A stretch of 64,000 bases of DNA from Hirsutella rhossiliensis (taxonomy: Eukaryota > Ascomycota > Sordariomycetes > Hypocreales > Ophiocordycipitaceae). Below are positions 31,407 through 41,448 of the stretch, in pieces (positions within the stretch are counted from its first letter, which is position 1; each line of letters opens with the position of its first letter). Location of the stretch: positions 1,860,001 through 1,924,000 of the forward strand of contig NW_025408677.1 in assembly GCF_020360975.1 (NCBI RefSeq), written 5' to 3'. A program made the translations under genes and the position numbers. Under the pieces are notes generated by a model. That model saw only the letters and a list, made by a program, of their open reading frames with translations. It had not been told where the DNA came from and made no database searches.

Positions 31407-31954
31407 GGTGCTGCTGGCAAGAGGCAGCTGCTGCGAGGTGGTTCGTGGGCGAGGTGTTGGAGCTGGGGGCTAGCTGGAGCTGGGGCGGGGGAGCCGGGGG
31501 AGCCCCGCTCCTGGTGTGCAGTGTTATCGATAATTATCACACATCTCGGGATACGTAGCATCTCCAGCCCTTGCAGCATCTCCCCGACTTGTTGACACCG
31601 CCGTCCATCCGCCATGGTCGAGAAGACAAGTCTCGACTAAGCTAGATGCATGCCTGCACCCGGGGTTAACGTCCGGTTGCTTTCCGACATGGACCCTCAC
31701 GGACAGGCCGCACAACAGCTTGCTTTCCAGCTGACTGGCTTATTTGGCCACAATCCGAGGAGCCAGCCAAAAAGGCTGATTGCTGACCATCTAGGCACGG
31801 CATGGGCATGCTGCGAAACATGACCCCAGTCGCCGTCAGCATTCCGTTTTCCCGCTAACGACTGACTGTCTGTTGCCCAAAGCCTCCTCTCACCTGGCCA
31901 GAGACCCAAGCCAAGGCAGCGACCTGTCCCGGTTCACCAGCTCCTCGGCCAACC
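31407..31954. promoter_or_regulatory. Divergent promoter of CSN5 and CorA-like relic
   Basis: 0.55 kb between CSN5 (minus) and the CorA-like pseudogene (plus). No specific element recognised. Confidence 0.4.
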
Positions 31955-32770
31955 ATGTCGTGGGCAATAGACGATGACTATGAAGCATTCAAGAGAGCTG
32001 CGCACCACGGCCATGCTTTAATACTACCTCCACCGTGGCTTCTACACGTATGGGACGTCACAGACGGCACGTTGGACTCGACAGCCGTCAACCGTCCACT
32101 CGCTGACCATGGTTCAAGAAAACCCTGAGGGCGTCTGGCATGTCGAGTCGAATCCCCAAAGTCTTCAGAGCAAGGCACGGCTGCGCATAGTGTGAGATTG
32201 ACTCATGACGAGGTCCTCTATGCAGGCGAATTGTCTGACGGCGTCGAACCGAGCAGCTTTGCACCCTTCCATGACCCTGAACCGTGTTCTCTGCCCAGCG
32301 TCCTGGCGCTCTTTCGTCTCCTACACGTCCCTAGCGACTTCACGACCAGCGTCCTGCAGTCCGTCTGTCACAGTTTTGGCCGCAAGACCGACAACTACGG
32401 TTGCTGTTCGTGGTTTCACTTTCTCTTCAAGAACATCAGCCTCAAGCACCAAAACGGCAAACTGCCTGAGGTGGACAATCGCGCCGCCAGCGCCGGATAC
32501 GCCTCGTCGACGCTTCCTCAAGCTGACTACAGCTGGCTCAAGTCCAGCTTCTTCCTCCGCCAGCACGACGATGGAGGCACAGTGCTTGTTTGCTTTGGGG
32601 CGCAGCCGAGAGTGTGGCAGAGGATCGAGCTCTTCATCGACAGCGGCAAGTGGGCCGACGCCGGCATCAACCCCTATGTCCTCTTCGACCTCGTGCTCGA
32701 TGGCCTGTACTTTGAAGTCGACGAGACGGTCTGGAACATGAACACCGTCTTTGGGCCCCTGGAACATGTA

Positions 32771-32798
32771 CAGTGGGGGGACAAAAGTTCCGGTCAAT
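32771..32798 (+). repeat. Left terminal inverted repeat of the Tc1/mariner element
   Basis: Twenty-eight bases beginning CAGTGGGGGGACAAAAGTTC; 26 of 28 positions match the complement of 34113-34140. Confidence 0.9.
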
Positions 32799-32872
32799 GA
32801 CGCTAGCGCGTCGCGTACGCGCGTCTCCCACATTCCAACCCTTCCTCTTCAAATCACCATCATGCCTTCAAA

Positions 32873-33979
32873 ATGAGCCCAATTACGCCCAAAAAACACT
32901 GGAGCCCTCATAAGAGGACGAAGATTGTGACCCTCTTTGATTGCGGCTTCTCAGCTGCCCTCGTCGGCGTCAAAGAGGACGTTTCTCCTAGAGCTGTCTA
33001 CGGAATCGTCAGGCGTTACAGGACACAGTCGAGTGCGAAATCTTTGCCGCGCTCTGGGAGACCCTCAAAGCTCAATGACACCATAAAAGATATATCTTTC
33101 GATGCATCGCGAAAGACCCTTTCATCTCGAATGCTCAGCTTCTTCGTGAGGCTTCTCTAGAGTGTTCTACACGTACTTTAACACGGTACCTTCGACACCA
33201 TGGCATACAACATGTACGCGCTCTTCGACGTCCAAAATTAACAGAAGAACATGCTGCAAAGAGGCTACAATTTGCACTACAATACCATCAAAAGCCAGCT
33301 TCCTTTTGGCATACATGGATTTTCTCTGATGAGACGTCAATCGCTCGTGGGGACGGCGAGAGACAGAAGTGGGTTTTGCAATTCAGTACGTCTTAATACC
33401 CTTACTTCAAAAATCCTCCTAATTGCAAAAGGGGATAGATTAAATCCGAAAAACGTACAAGCAAGAGGAAAACCTACTCGACATTCCCAGATGTTTTGGG
33501 GCGGCTTCTCCTTTAATCGGCGGACTTCTCTTACACCAATGCTAGGAGACCCCGACTCAGCCCGTGGTGGCGTTACTGCACGCCGTGTGCTCGAGACCTT
33601 ACAAGAAAGCCTACCTACAATTGCAGAGCCAGGCTATACATTCGCCCAAGATAACGCCTCAACACATACGGCGGCCATTGTGCAGGCGTGGCTTGGCTGC
33701 TGGGTCGAAGAAAACAGGGTAGATTTGGTCGACTGGCCGCCATATTCACCTGACCTAAACCCCATAGAAAACGTATGGAAGCTGCTTAAAGAGAGCATTA
33801 TGGAGACTCACCCTGAGCTCTCAGACCTTCCAAAGAACTATAGCTCAAGCAGAAGCTCTGTTTTGCAGCGGTTGGAGCGTGGGAAGACCTTGAAGAGGAT
33901 ACCCTCAATCACCTAATAGAATCAATGCCTCGGCGCCTTCAAGCTGTTGTGGCTGCACGTGGCTGGTATACCAAATACT
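32873..33979 (+). pseudogene. Tc1-like DD34E transposase, frameshifted
   Basis: ATG 32873 starts a helix-turn-helix region (KRTKIVTLFDCGFSAALVGVKEDVSPRAVYGIVRRY). The frame is lost near 33110 and resumes one base over as NAQLLREASLECSTRTLTRYLRRHGIQHV to WIFSDETSIARGDG, which holds the first catalytic Asp. A shift or a GTACGT...AAAAG intron (33386-33431) leads to MFWGGFSFNRRT, FAQDNASTHTA (second Asp) and WPPYSPDLNPIENVWKLLKE (Glu), the DD34E signature of Tc1 transposases. Another shift near 33860 leads to AWEDLEEDTLNHLIESMPRRLQAVV and the stop at 33977-33979. At least two indels make it inactive. Confidence 0.85.
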
Positions 33980-34112
33980 AGCCGAAACAACAATAATCTC
34001 CACTCAATTCTCTATATATTTATATCTTCGGCTTCATAATTGACGTTCATTTGGCAAAGTAATGTGCTGTTGAAAAGAGGGCTCTGATGCGGCGTTGTGG
34101 TGGGTGGGCCGG

Positions 34113-34140
34113 ATTGACCGGAACTTTTGTCACCCGACTG
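34113..34140 (-). repeat. Right terminal inverted repeat of the Tc1/mariner element
   Basis: Complement begins CAGTCGGGTGACAAAAGTTC, matching the left end at all but two of 28 positions, and is followed by TA at 34141. Confidence 0.9.
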
Positions 34141-34857
34141 TACGTCACCAAGAAAAGCCTGTAATGTCGGTCGTGCCTCTGACACTGCAAACAGTCCATT
34201 CTTGAACTGGCGCACACCAAAAAGTATGCAAATCTCAGCTCCAAAATATCCTTTGCAGCGCTTCACAACTGTGCAAAGCACATCATCTATCTTTCCGAGG
34301 GGCTCGAAGCATGCATCATGGCAGTGGATGCTGTCGGGATCAACAGCGAGGGCGTCTCGCAAGACCCATCCGACCCAGGCTCTGCCGCCGCGCGCATCCG
34401 TGTACAGCAGCAGCTGCGTGACTGCGTGCGATACCGGCGCTCCCTCTTCCGCTCCACGCAGCTCCGCCTGTCGAGCCTGCAGAGGCGAATCGACAACGCC
34501 CTCACCCTGGCGTTCAACGTCGTGACGCAAAAGGACTCCATGGTGGTGACGCGCGACTCGAGCGTCATGAAGATGATTGCGGCCATTACCATGGTCTTTC
34601 TCCCCACGACTGGGGTAGCCAGCGTGGTAGGATCGCAGCTGCTGACGACGAGCTGGCACGACGACTCCAAGTCGTGGACCACCATGGTCACGCCGCTCTT
34701 CTGGCTGACGTGGTGGATTGCGATCCCCATAACTTTGTTTGTGCTTGTGCTGGCCATGTTCTGGCAGTGGTGGGCGCATGCCGAACGGCCGCAAGCCGAC
34801 GCTAGGCGTCTGTTGCGCAAGCCGGCCGAGTCTACTCAGTCGCCGTCTGGCAAATGA

Positions 34858-36325
34858 CTTGGGCGGAGGCCCCAGACTCAGGTCGACGTTGGCGCAGCCC
34901 CATCGTCACGGGCTGTTTCCCAGCCTACCAGTGCCGCGAATGATTCGGCTTCCGAGTTGCACATCCGCCATGATGCGAGTGCCGGTCGTTGTATTACCAA
35001 GCTAGCTTGGCATTGGGCTGTGTTGCAAAGGGCCAGCCCACATGAATCTGTATCCAGACGACACACATTCACTGCCCTCGTTCATATATCCCCCATTCCA
35101 TCGACGTCTTGATTATTTTGTTTGGTGAAAGAGTTATATAATGCCATGCTATTTGGTCACTCAATTGGAAAAGGAGCTACTATTCCGAGGGCCTTCTTCG
35201 CTTGCCGGCTGGGCTTCGCGCCATGTGTATGACATCATTTGCTTGGCCAGGCGAGAGCCGAACGCACTCCCACAGTTGCATGTTGAGGCATGTATGATTT
35301 TTCTGATGGTCTGGACAAGCGAGAGTCCAACATGGCTCCTATCCGGCTCTCTGATGCCGCAAAGTATCATGTTCTCGCCGCATAATTACAAGTCACCTCC
35401 GCCCCAACCTTTTAATGAGTTTGATATTGTTAGCTGCATAAATCTCATTGGCCTTGTCAGGAGGTCTCACCGGAACTGGGGATTGATAACCTTCTGCACT
35501 CTGCAACCCAACTGCGGAGAGCCGACCCACGAGAGGCCTCGGGGTGGGGTGAGAAATGGCAAAGGGGCACGTGGTGATAGCAAAAGTGTCGAATGGACAA
35601 TAGAGTCAAAGACCGAGGAAACTCTCTCCTGGATATGCGGAGTGGTGGTACGAGATAACGGCATCTGCTTGCCGTCTGAACCGGACTTTGAAACCTTATG
35701 ATGTAGCTTCCGCAGCACACGGGCGGCGTTCCATCCCAAGGCCAAATTTCTCGCAGGTCCTGAAGAAGAAACCGGTTTGCCGTACTATCCGGGCCGGCTC
35801 GGCAATGCATACTCATCCCGGCCTATAGCCTAGAATCGCCACCGGCACGGCGCGGTCTCGGCACGACAACCGGGGCCAGGGGCGGGCTTTCGCGGCGGGC
35901 TGTGCGGAAGCGGGTCCTCTACTTCCAACAGCTGCCGGCATGAGCCGCCCCTTTCCCCCGTGAGTAGGTTGCGGCTCGTGGTGCTGTATAGGAGCCGAGA
36001 GACTTGGCTCGCGACCGGGCCGTCATTAAAGTTGTAGCCGCTAGAAGACCTGCCAACGACAACCAGAATGCATAGTACGGTCATACGATGGGTAAGTCGG
36101 CATTAGCGCTGCGCGACATCCCCGGAAAGTTAATTCCTATAATCTCGGATACATGCAAGTGCTTGCTTGAGTTGTGTCTCTACACATATAAAGACGACCA
36201 ACCCTGCACGACTGGATCAACGGAGCAACCCACACTATTCTCGCACCTTAGCAATAACTACATCTTTCTCTCCACACCCTATTGTTTGTTACACCACCAA
36301 CTTCTCTGATAGACAGCCGGACACA
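34858..36325. other. Intergenic 1.5 kb, start of accessory interval
   Basis: No gene recognised. A 186-codon plus-strand frame at 35141-35701 has no motif or convincing start, and a small minus-strand frame (35830-36084) begins with a hydrophobic stretch but lacks further support. Confidence 0.4.
36187..36192 (+). promoter_or_regulatory. TATA box of the small secreted protein gene
   Basis: TATAAA about 135 bp upstream of ATG 36326, followed by a pyrimidine-rich leader. Position fits a core promoter. Confidence 0.4.
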
Positions 36326-36610
36326 ATGCGCAGCCTCTCCGTCATCCTCTTCCTGACCATGGCAATCTGCCTGGCTCTGTGGCCCAGCACAGGAGCCGCT
36401 CTCCCCGGGAGGCCATTTGACGCCGTCAAGAAAGCCTTTGGAGGGGGGAAGAAGGACGCCTCAAGCCAGCCTGCCAATTCCAACTCGGGACACGGGGCCA
36501 ATCCCAAGAAGTGGTCCAATGCAGACATGAAGGCCGCCGCCGACCGGCTTGAGAATCCGAAGAAGTATCTCGACAAGTCGGCTCATGGATCGTCCAAGTC
36601 TAGCTCTTAA
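36326..36610 (+). CDS. Small secreted protein, Gly/Ser/Lys-rich
   Basis: Intact single-exon gene of 94 aa. Residues 1-24 are a clear signal peptide (MRSLSVILFLTMAICLALWP...GAA). The mature part is hydrophilic, rich in Lys, Ser, Asn and Gly (AFGGGKKDASSQ, NPKKWSNADMKAAADRLENPKKYLDK) and has no cysteine. A segment around residues 62-82 is a likely amphipathic helix. The gene has its own TATA box and a leader of about 130 bp. I do not recognise a family. Size, secretion signal and location at the edge of a decayed interval fit an effector-like or wall-associated secreted protein, but that is inference. Confidence 0.75.
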   Translation: MRSLSVILFLTMAICLALWPSTGAALPGRPFDAVKKAFGGGKKDASSQPANSNSGHGANPKKWSNADMKAAADRLENPKKYLDKSAHGSSKSSS

Positions 36611-37587
36611 AAATGGCGGCCTCGTCGCCTTGGGAGGGAGCTAGGGACGCAAATTGGGGCCCCGAGCTCGGAACATATAACTCGCAGCCTATATCCCAAC
36701 TCGCACTCGTTGACCCCGGCTCGTGTTTTCGTCACCGCTTGACAACTACACATAGACTGTGCGATAAGTAGGGACCGTATATATCTCTGCTAAGGTGCCT
36801 GCTTTCCTCTGTTCTGGGATGTGGGACGGGACGCATATATATCGCCTTGTACGAATGTTCGTCTTCGGCCGCACTTCAGCCTAGGTAAAAGGGCGAAAAC
36901 AGATTAGAGACATCATACGTCTAAAGCTAAAAATATATTATGGCGTGCACTTTTCCCCGGTTATTACTTATACATATTATTCCTAGGGCCTCTATTGCAA
37001 TAGCGACCCTGCGTATGGGCGGACCAGCTACGAAAGAGGGGAGGGTTTTCCTCTAGGCACTCTGGTTTTTCCCTCTTGTTTAACGCCGAAGTTATAGATA
37101 CCTCTAGTTAGGTCACTAGTGTATTTTCAATATAAAAATAAAAATATATGGGCATCCAGTAATGCCTCTTTGGGACGGCTCGGAAGGGATCGTCTTCGGT
37201 GCCACCCCCGAGCTTCCTTTCCTAATGTCGCGCGAAGGGAATCACTGCCAGTCGCTAGCATGTATAGGTGTTGGGCAACAACTGTTAATTAGGCAAGGGA
37301 TGCCTGTATAAGCAGGGCCCAAGGAACCACACATACATATTAACATAAGGATAATCCATCACTACGCACTGAGGCTAAAGGAAGTTGCAACAACCCGTTT
37401 GCACCGTACATAGATGCCGACACAGTGCAACAGCACGAACGAGTGCAAGTTCCTAGCCGGTCTCCTACTGCCAGATATGTCATCCTTGGCCGCCCCAGAC
37501 CCTCTCCCCTACCTAGCACGAATCACAACTGTCTGGTGGCCTCAAGCTCATGCAAACCATCACCACGGGCAGTGAAATGGCGGCTTC
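36611..37587. other. Non-coding interval with AT-rich tract
   Basis: Nothing coding. Positions 36,880-37,160 are markedly AT-rich with TATATT/AAATATA runs unlike the surroundings, resembling repeat DNA altered by repeat-induced point mutation. From about 37,270 (TGTTGGGCAACAACTG) a TATAAGCAGGGCCC-containing block could be a solo LTR fragment, but I could not define its ends. Confidence 0.4.
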
Positions 37588-37968
37588 ATGAGTGCCGCCG
37601 TCGACAGCGGCCGAGTCCCCAACGAGATCCGCCGCAGCCTCCAGCTCGTCCGAGTCTGCCACCAAGACCTCGAGCGCCTCATCGACCTCCGCCACCAACA
37701 CCTCGCCCTTCTCCAGACCAAGCCCGGTGACCTCGAGCAAGTCAACCGGGTCATCAGCGAGGTAAAGGGCGGGCTTGCCGAGGCCAGTCGCATCGTCGAA
37801 AAGTGTCGCCCCGAGGCTCACACCGACAGCAAGACGCCGCTGCGCAAGAGACTGGCCTGGATCTTGAGCGACTCGCTCCTGGGAGACAGGATAGGGGATG
37901 ATTTCTCGAGTATTGTGCCCTCCACCACCACACTCTTGTGCAGCATTCTCACGTACGGCAGTCTCTAG
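37588..37968 (+). CDS. Short helical protein, probably truncated
   Basis: Open frame of 126 aa from ATG 37588. Residues about 10-80 (NEIRRSLQLVRVCHQDLERLIDLR, EQVNRVISEVKGGLAEASRIVEKCRPEAH, then TPLRKRLAWILSDS) look like the helical N-terminal domain found in many uncharacterised Sordariomycete proteins. Those usually continue for a further 100 or more residues, whereas this frame ends after a Ser/Thr-rich and Leu-rich tail. It may be a complete small gene or the start of a truncated one. No partner or function can be assigned. Confidence 0.5.
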   Translation: MSAAVDSGRVPNEIRRSLQLVRVCHQDLERLIDLRHQHLALLQTKPGDLEQVNRVISEVKGGLAEASRIVEKCRPEAHTDSKTPLRKRLAWILSDSLLGDRIGDDFSSIVPSTTTLLCSILTYGSL

Positions 37969-38452
37969 TAAAGCGTCGATGAGTACTCTCCGGTCGTCAT
38001 CGGTCGTTACACACCTCGACTCACCCAAGAAATCCATCCATCGAGCCGAGTCGCCGCGATGGCTTGTTTAGCCACGCTGGTGGCTTCTCCTGTTTCGACA
38101 AGTCTTCTCATTACTTGAATGTTTCCGGTCGTCGGAGCATCATCGACACCCCAGGACTGGGATGGTCACTTCTTTGTATGACATGTGTGGTCTGATATTC
38201 GTGCCGACTCTGGTTCCCGCATATCACACGGGAGGATGAGCCAGCAAGCATGAGGATCTAGACGTGGACGAACTATTGATTGGACCATTTAAAGGGGGGA
38301 AGGTAATGTGTAGTTATAGGCGATGTAAATGAGTGACTGAAAATCAATGGAAGCATCTGATCAGATGATTTCGCATTGACTGGTGTTATAGGTCCCGGGC
38401 TGGCACACTCGTAATCTGGTAATTAGATTACCGCGCGGTACTATACAAAACC
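37969..38452. other. Intergenic, upstream of truncated HET gene
   Basis: Non-coding in all frames. The missing N-terminal half of the HET domain is not present here. A 7-bp inverted repeat (GTAATCT, 38411-38417; AGATTAC, 38425-38431) lies just before the first retained codons. Confidence 0.45.
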
Positions 38453-40664
38453 ATGTCGTTGCCGATCTTCTTCGACCAAACTTGGACTTTCCTGGGAACT
38501 AAATCGACCTTGTGGAAACCCGTCTGGAAGATCACGGGTATACCCCGTCTGTTTCTATTGGGCTCCGTCGAGTTGAATCAGGCCAGCGTGGCGCAGCGTA
38601 TGTCCTGGGCCGCGAACAGAAGCACCAAAAGAAGGGAGGAGATTGCGTATTGCCTGCTAGGGATCTTCCAGGTGAACATGAGCATGACCTACGGCGAGGG
38701 TGACAAGGCCTTTCATCGGCTTCAGGAGTTAATCATGAAGAAGACGAGAGATGATTCTATCCTTGCATGGGGCTTTAACCCAGAGGCCTCATCGCCTACA
38801 TGTAGCAAAGCAGCAGATGTCCTTTCCGGGGGCATTTTCGCCATCTCTCCGGCAGATTTCGCCAATTGCAGAACCATTGTTTCGAGAGAGCTTGATAAAA
38901 CGCCGGAACATAACAGTCGACCATCTCCGGGCGCACCTCCCTCTGTTTACGACCTCGACTGGCGATACTTACGGCCTGCTCAACTGCGGCCCCAAGCACC
39001 GCCCAGGAGATGCTGTGGGGATCCCCCTTAGCGGCGCCGATTCTCGAGCACCTTTCAAAGAGTTCATTAGACCGCAAGGACGCTTCTCGATCCCACTTCC
39101 TAAGAACGAATCGCCCTTATCCCCCGCGTCCGTCTACGTCCGTATTGAGCGGGAAGTCACGGCTATAGATCGGCGCTACTGGTTCTGTATTGAAGACACC
39201 AATGACGATCTTACACTCGTCGACGTTCATCCCCGCTCTCTCTGGGACGAAGAGAACGCCATGATTGCGACGCCCAACGCTTCGGACGGGAGTATCTTAC
39301 AGCGATCGTTGGCTCGATTCCGTTCAAAGGATGAACAGTCTCAAGACGTCGTCGTGGTGCTCGACTTCGAGGCACAGGGATCACGGCCCTCCGCCCGATG
39401 CCACGTCATGACATGCTGCAGGGTTCTCGATTTACAACATCTATCCAATAATCTCGATTTTATGAGGAAGGAGGCTTTCGGAAAGCAGGGGGCCAGCTAC
39501 GTCAGACTCAAAACATCGGTCACGGTCAACGAAGAATTGATGGTGAAGCAGCCATGGTTTATTGTCCGGCTAGCCATCGTACGTAGCCTTCCGGAAACCA
39601 CTGTCGATGCGAGTTTGGAGCTGCAACAGCTGGAGTTGAGGCTGCAGTTGGTGAGGATATTGCGTCAACAAGACAGCCTGCTTCCCGACATCGAAAAAGC
39701 CGACGGGCAGTACCGGAAAACGAAGACCGTTTTAGAACCGAAGAGAGAACGTCTGGCCAGGGTGGATGCAGAGTTTAGAAGGCTGCATGACGAAAGAAGA
39801 GTACTGCTATTCAAAACGCAGGAGGCGGACCGGAAACTGGAGCAGCTCACGGCCAGTCTGGAGAAACTCAGGCAGCAGCAAGACAGGCTCTCCAACAGGG
39901 AATCAGCGATTGATCAACAACTGAACGAGCCCGAACACTACGAAAAGAACACCTGGCTCGAGGGGATGCTCCAGGGCATGCTTGAAACAGGCAGAATCAA
40001 CGTCGACTTGTCGGATAGGCCAGACAGTCTCGGTATCATACATAGTCAGACACCGCTGTCGTGGGCCGGCGCGAACGGCCGTCAGGCCGCTGCCAGGAGG
40101 CTGCTGCTCGAGGACGGCTCCCTCGACATAGAGTCCAAAGACGACAAGGGCCGAACCCCGCTGTCGCTGGCCGCAGAGATGGGACACGAAGCTATCGTGA
40201 AGATGCTGCTGGACAAGGGTGCCGATCCATGGACAAAGGTCAATGATGGCCACACGCCGCTATTGATAGCTGCCGGGAAGAAGCACGAGGCAGTCGTCAG
40301 GCTGCTGCGCGACCAGTGCGCTAGACGGGAAGCGAAAGTCAGCCCTCGACTGTCGAGGGATGGGCCGAGAGGACCAGAGGTGAGGGCGAGAGTCAGCGAC
40401 ATCAGTCTAGCTGATTCGCTACCGGCGGCTCTTCTCTTGCCAGAGACAGTAAGTGCCGCTCGCCCCCTCGCCGGATGATCTGACGCGCTCGTGAGGGCTG
40501 ACATGATTGCACAGTGGCCCACAGGCGGCCACATTCACGAGCTAGAGGCTGTGGAAGTCATGAAGGGCGATGCAACGAGTTGCAGCAAGCCCAGACTGCA
40601 TGTGATGGAGGGTCGTTGCATGTACGATGAAATGAGCATCACTTCCTTCGACGTCTTACTCTGA
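38453..40664 (+). pseudogene. HET-domain / coiled-coil / ankyrin protein, truncated and frameshifted
   Basis: Relative of HET-E-like vegetative-incompatibility proteins that trigger self/non-self cell death. The retained HET part starts at IFFDQTWTFLGTKSTLW and runs through SVAQRMSWAANRSTKRREEIAYCLLGIF to YGEGDKAFHRLQELI; the first half of the domain is absent. Near 38,900 the frame changes from that of 38453 to that of 38751 (HLRAHLPLFTTSTGDTYGLLNCG). The second frame then runs to the donor at 40449 (CAGTAAGT): an immunoglobulin-like/unknown middle, a coiled coil (QQLELRLQL to IDQQLNE) and about three ankyrin repeats (TPLSWAGANGRQ, TPLSLAAEMGHEAIVKMLL, TPLLIAAGKKHEAVVRLL). A final exon 40515-40664 adds about 49 residues. 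Without the N-terminus it is unlikely to signal normally. Confidence 0.7.
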
Positions 40665-40863
40665 TTCGCGAGGCTTTGCGGCGCTGACCCGAGATGCGGA
40701 GTTCTGAGCGGCCGACGCGCGCATCTATTTCGTCACCGGAACTCGCTAAAGGTGGGAGAAGGCCCCTTTCACCCCAGACATAGCGTACGTACTGACATTA
40801 TCCGCATCAGGGCTCGCTCAGGGGGCTTTACTTTTCTACAACCTGACTGGTGATCCAGAGCAC

Positions 40864-41448
40864 ATGGCGCCCCTCGCAACGTCGTACTGGCGCTACCTGA
40901 CCCTGGATGCCTATATGATATACGAACGGATATACGACCGCTGCCGCGACCACCAAGGCGAGGTCCCTTGTAAGTCATGGCATCGCGGGGGTTTGTCCAA
41001 GATGTCTTACTGACTCTTGTTTGCGCCAAGACTCGAGTTTCACCGCGCAGTTCCTGGCCTGGGACAAGCTGACGCCCGAGACTATCTCGAGGACGTGGAG
41101 CCGGCTGCTCGACGAGGGGAGCGGCATCGCCGACTCGCGGCAGGCCAAGGGCCTCGTCATGGCGACGCTCTACATGCTGCACGTGGAGCGGTTCCAGCCG
41201 GCGGCTCGGCCGGCCGACGACGTGTTCTCAGGGCCTTTGGCAACTGGGTAGAGTGCTGCTGCAAAGCCGAGTGCCACGTCAGGTGGAACTTTGCCAACGA
41301 CACGGGCCTGCACCGCGACGGCCGGCCCCGGGCGTGCGCGCTGGCCAGGTTCGTCGACAAGGGCGGCAAGCTAGGCGTCTTCGGCTCGGGCAAGAGGGAG
41401 GAGGAGGTGCGCCAGAAGATATGGCAGGCCTGGGTTGATGGCCGGTAA
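40864..41448 (+). pseudogene. Unrecognised gene with one intron and a probable frameshift
   Basis: Exon 40864-40969 (MAPLATSYWRYLTLDAYMIY) joins 41031 onward through a GTAAGT donor and GCGCCAAG acceptor, phase 1, giving SSFTAQFLAWDKLTPETISRTW and QAKGLVMATLYMLHVERFQP. After ADDVF near 41228 the sense frame shifts and continues as RAFGNWVECCCKAECHVRWNFANDTG to GGKLGVFGSGKREEEVRQKIWQAWVDGR, ending at 41448. Coding may begin earlier, since ALLFYNLTGDPEH upstream of 40864 is in frame. The two halves clearly belong together, the dense Trp/Cys content suggests a folded protein, and I do not recognise the family. Removal of two bases or addition of one at 41228 would be needed for one frame. Confidence 0.5.

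Larger units (their letters stand above)
32771..34140 (+). mobile_element. Tc1/mariner-family DNA transposon, 1370 bp
   Basis: Flanked by a TA dinucleotide on both sides (32769-32770 and 34141-34142), the target duplication of this superfamily. Terminal inverted repeats start CAGTGGGGGGACAAAAGTTC at the left and, complemented, CAGTCGGGTGACAAAAGTTC at the right; 26 of the first 28 positions agree. It carries one transposase gene, now frameshifted. TIR conservation suggests insertion was not ancient even though the transposase is broken. The element sits inside the CorA-like gene. Confidence 0.93.
31955..34857 (+). pseudogene. CorA-like Mg2+ transporter-type gene, disrupted
   Basis: A fungal CorA-like membrane protein gene now in pieces. 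From ATG 31955 the frame reads MSWAIDDDYEAFKRAAHHGHAL...VWDVTDGTLDS, shifts near 32105, and shifts back near 32180 at a GTGTG. It then continues through a long domain (FGRKTDNYGCCSWFHFLFKN, SSFFLRQHDDGGT) to NTVFGPLEHV at 32770. There a Tc1/mariner element is inserted. After it, coding resumes at 34143 but meets a stop at 34203-34205. One frame over it continues as LELAHTKKYANLSS, FAALHNCAKHIIYLSEGLEA, FRSTQLRLSSLQRRIDNALTLAFN and two C-terminal membrane helices ending at 34857. At least three frameshifts plus the insertion make a functional product unlikely. The canonical GMN motif of CorA was not seen, which is common in these fungal relatives. Confidence 0.75.

Noticed and set aside
35141..35701. 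186-codon plus-strand frame
   Set aside because: No motif, no domain-like pattern, odd composition; not supportable as a gene.
37270..37420. Possible solo LTR (TGTTGGGCAACAACTG...)
   Set aside because: No matching end, target duplication or second copy in the window, so it is mentioned only as a possibility.
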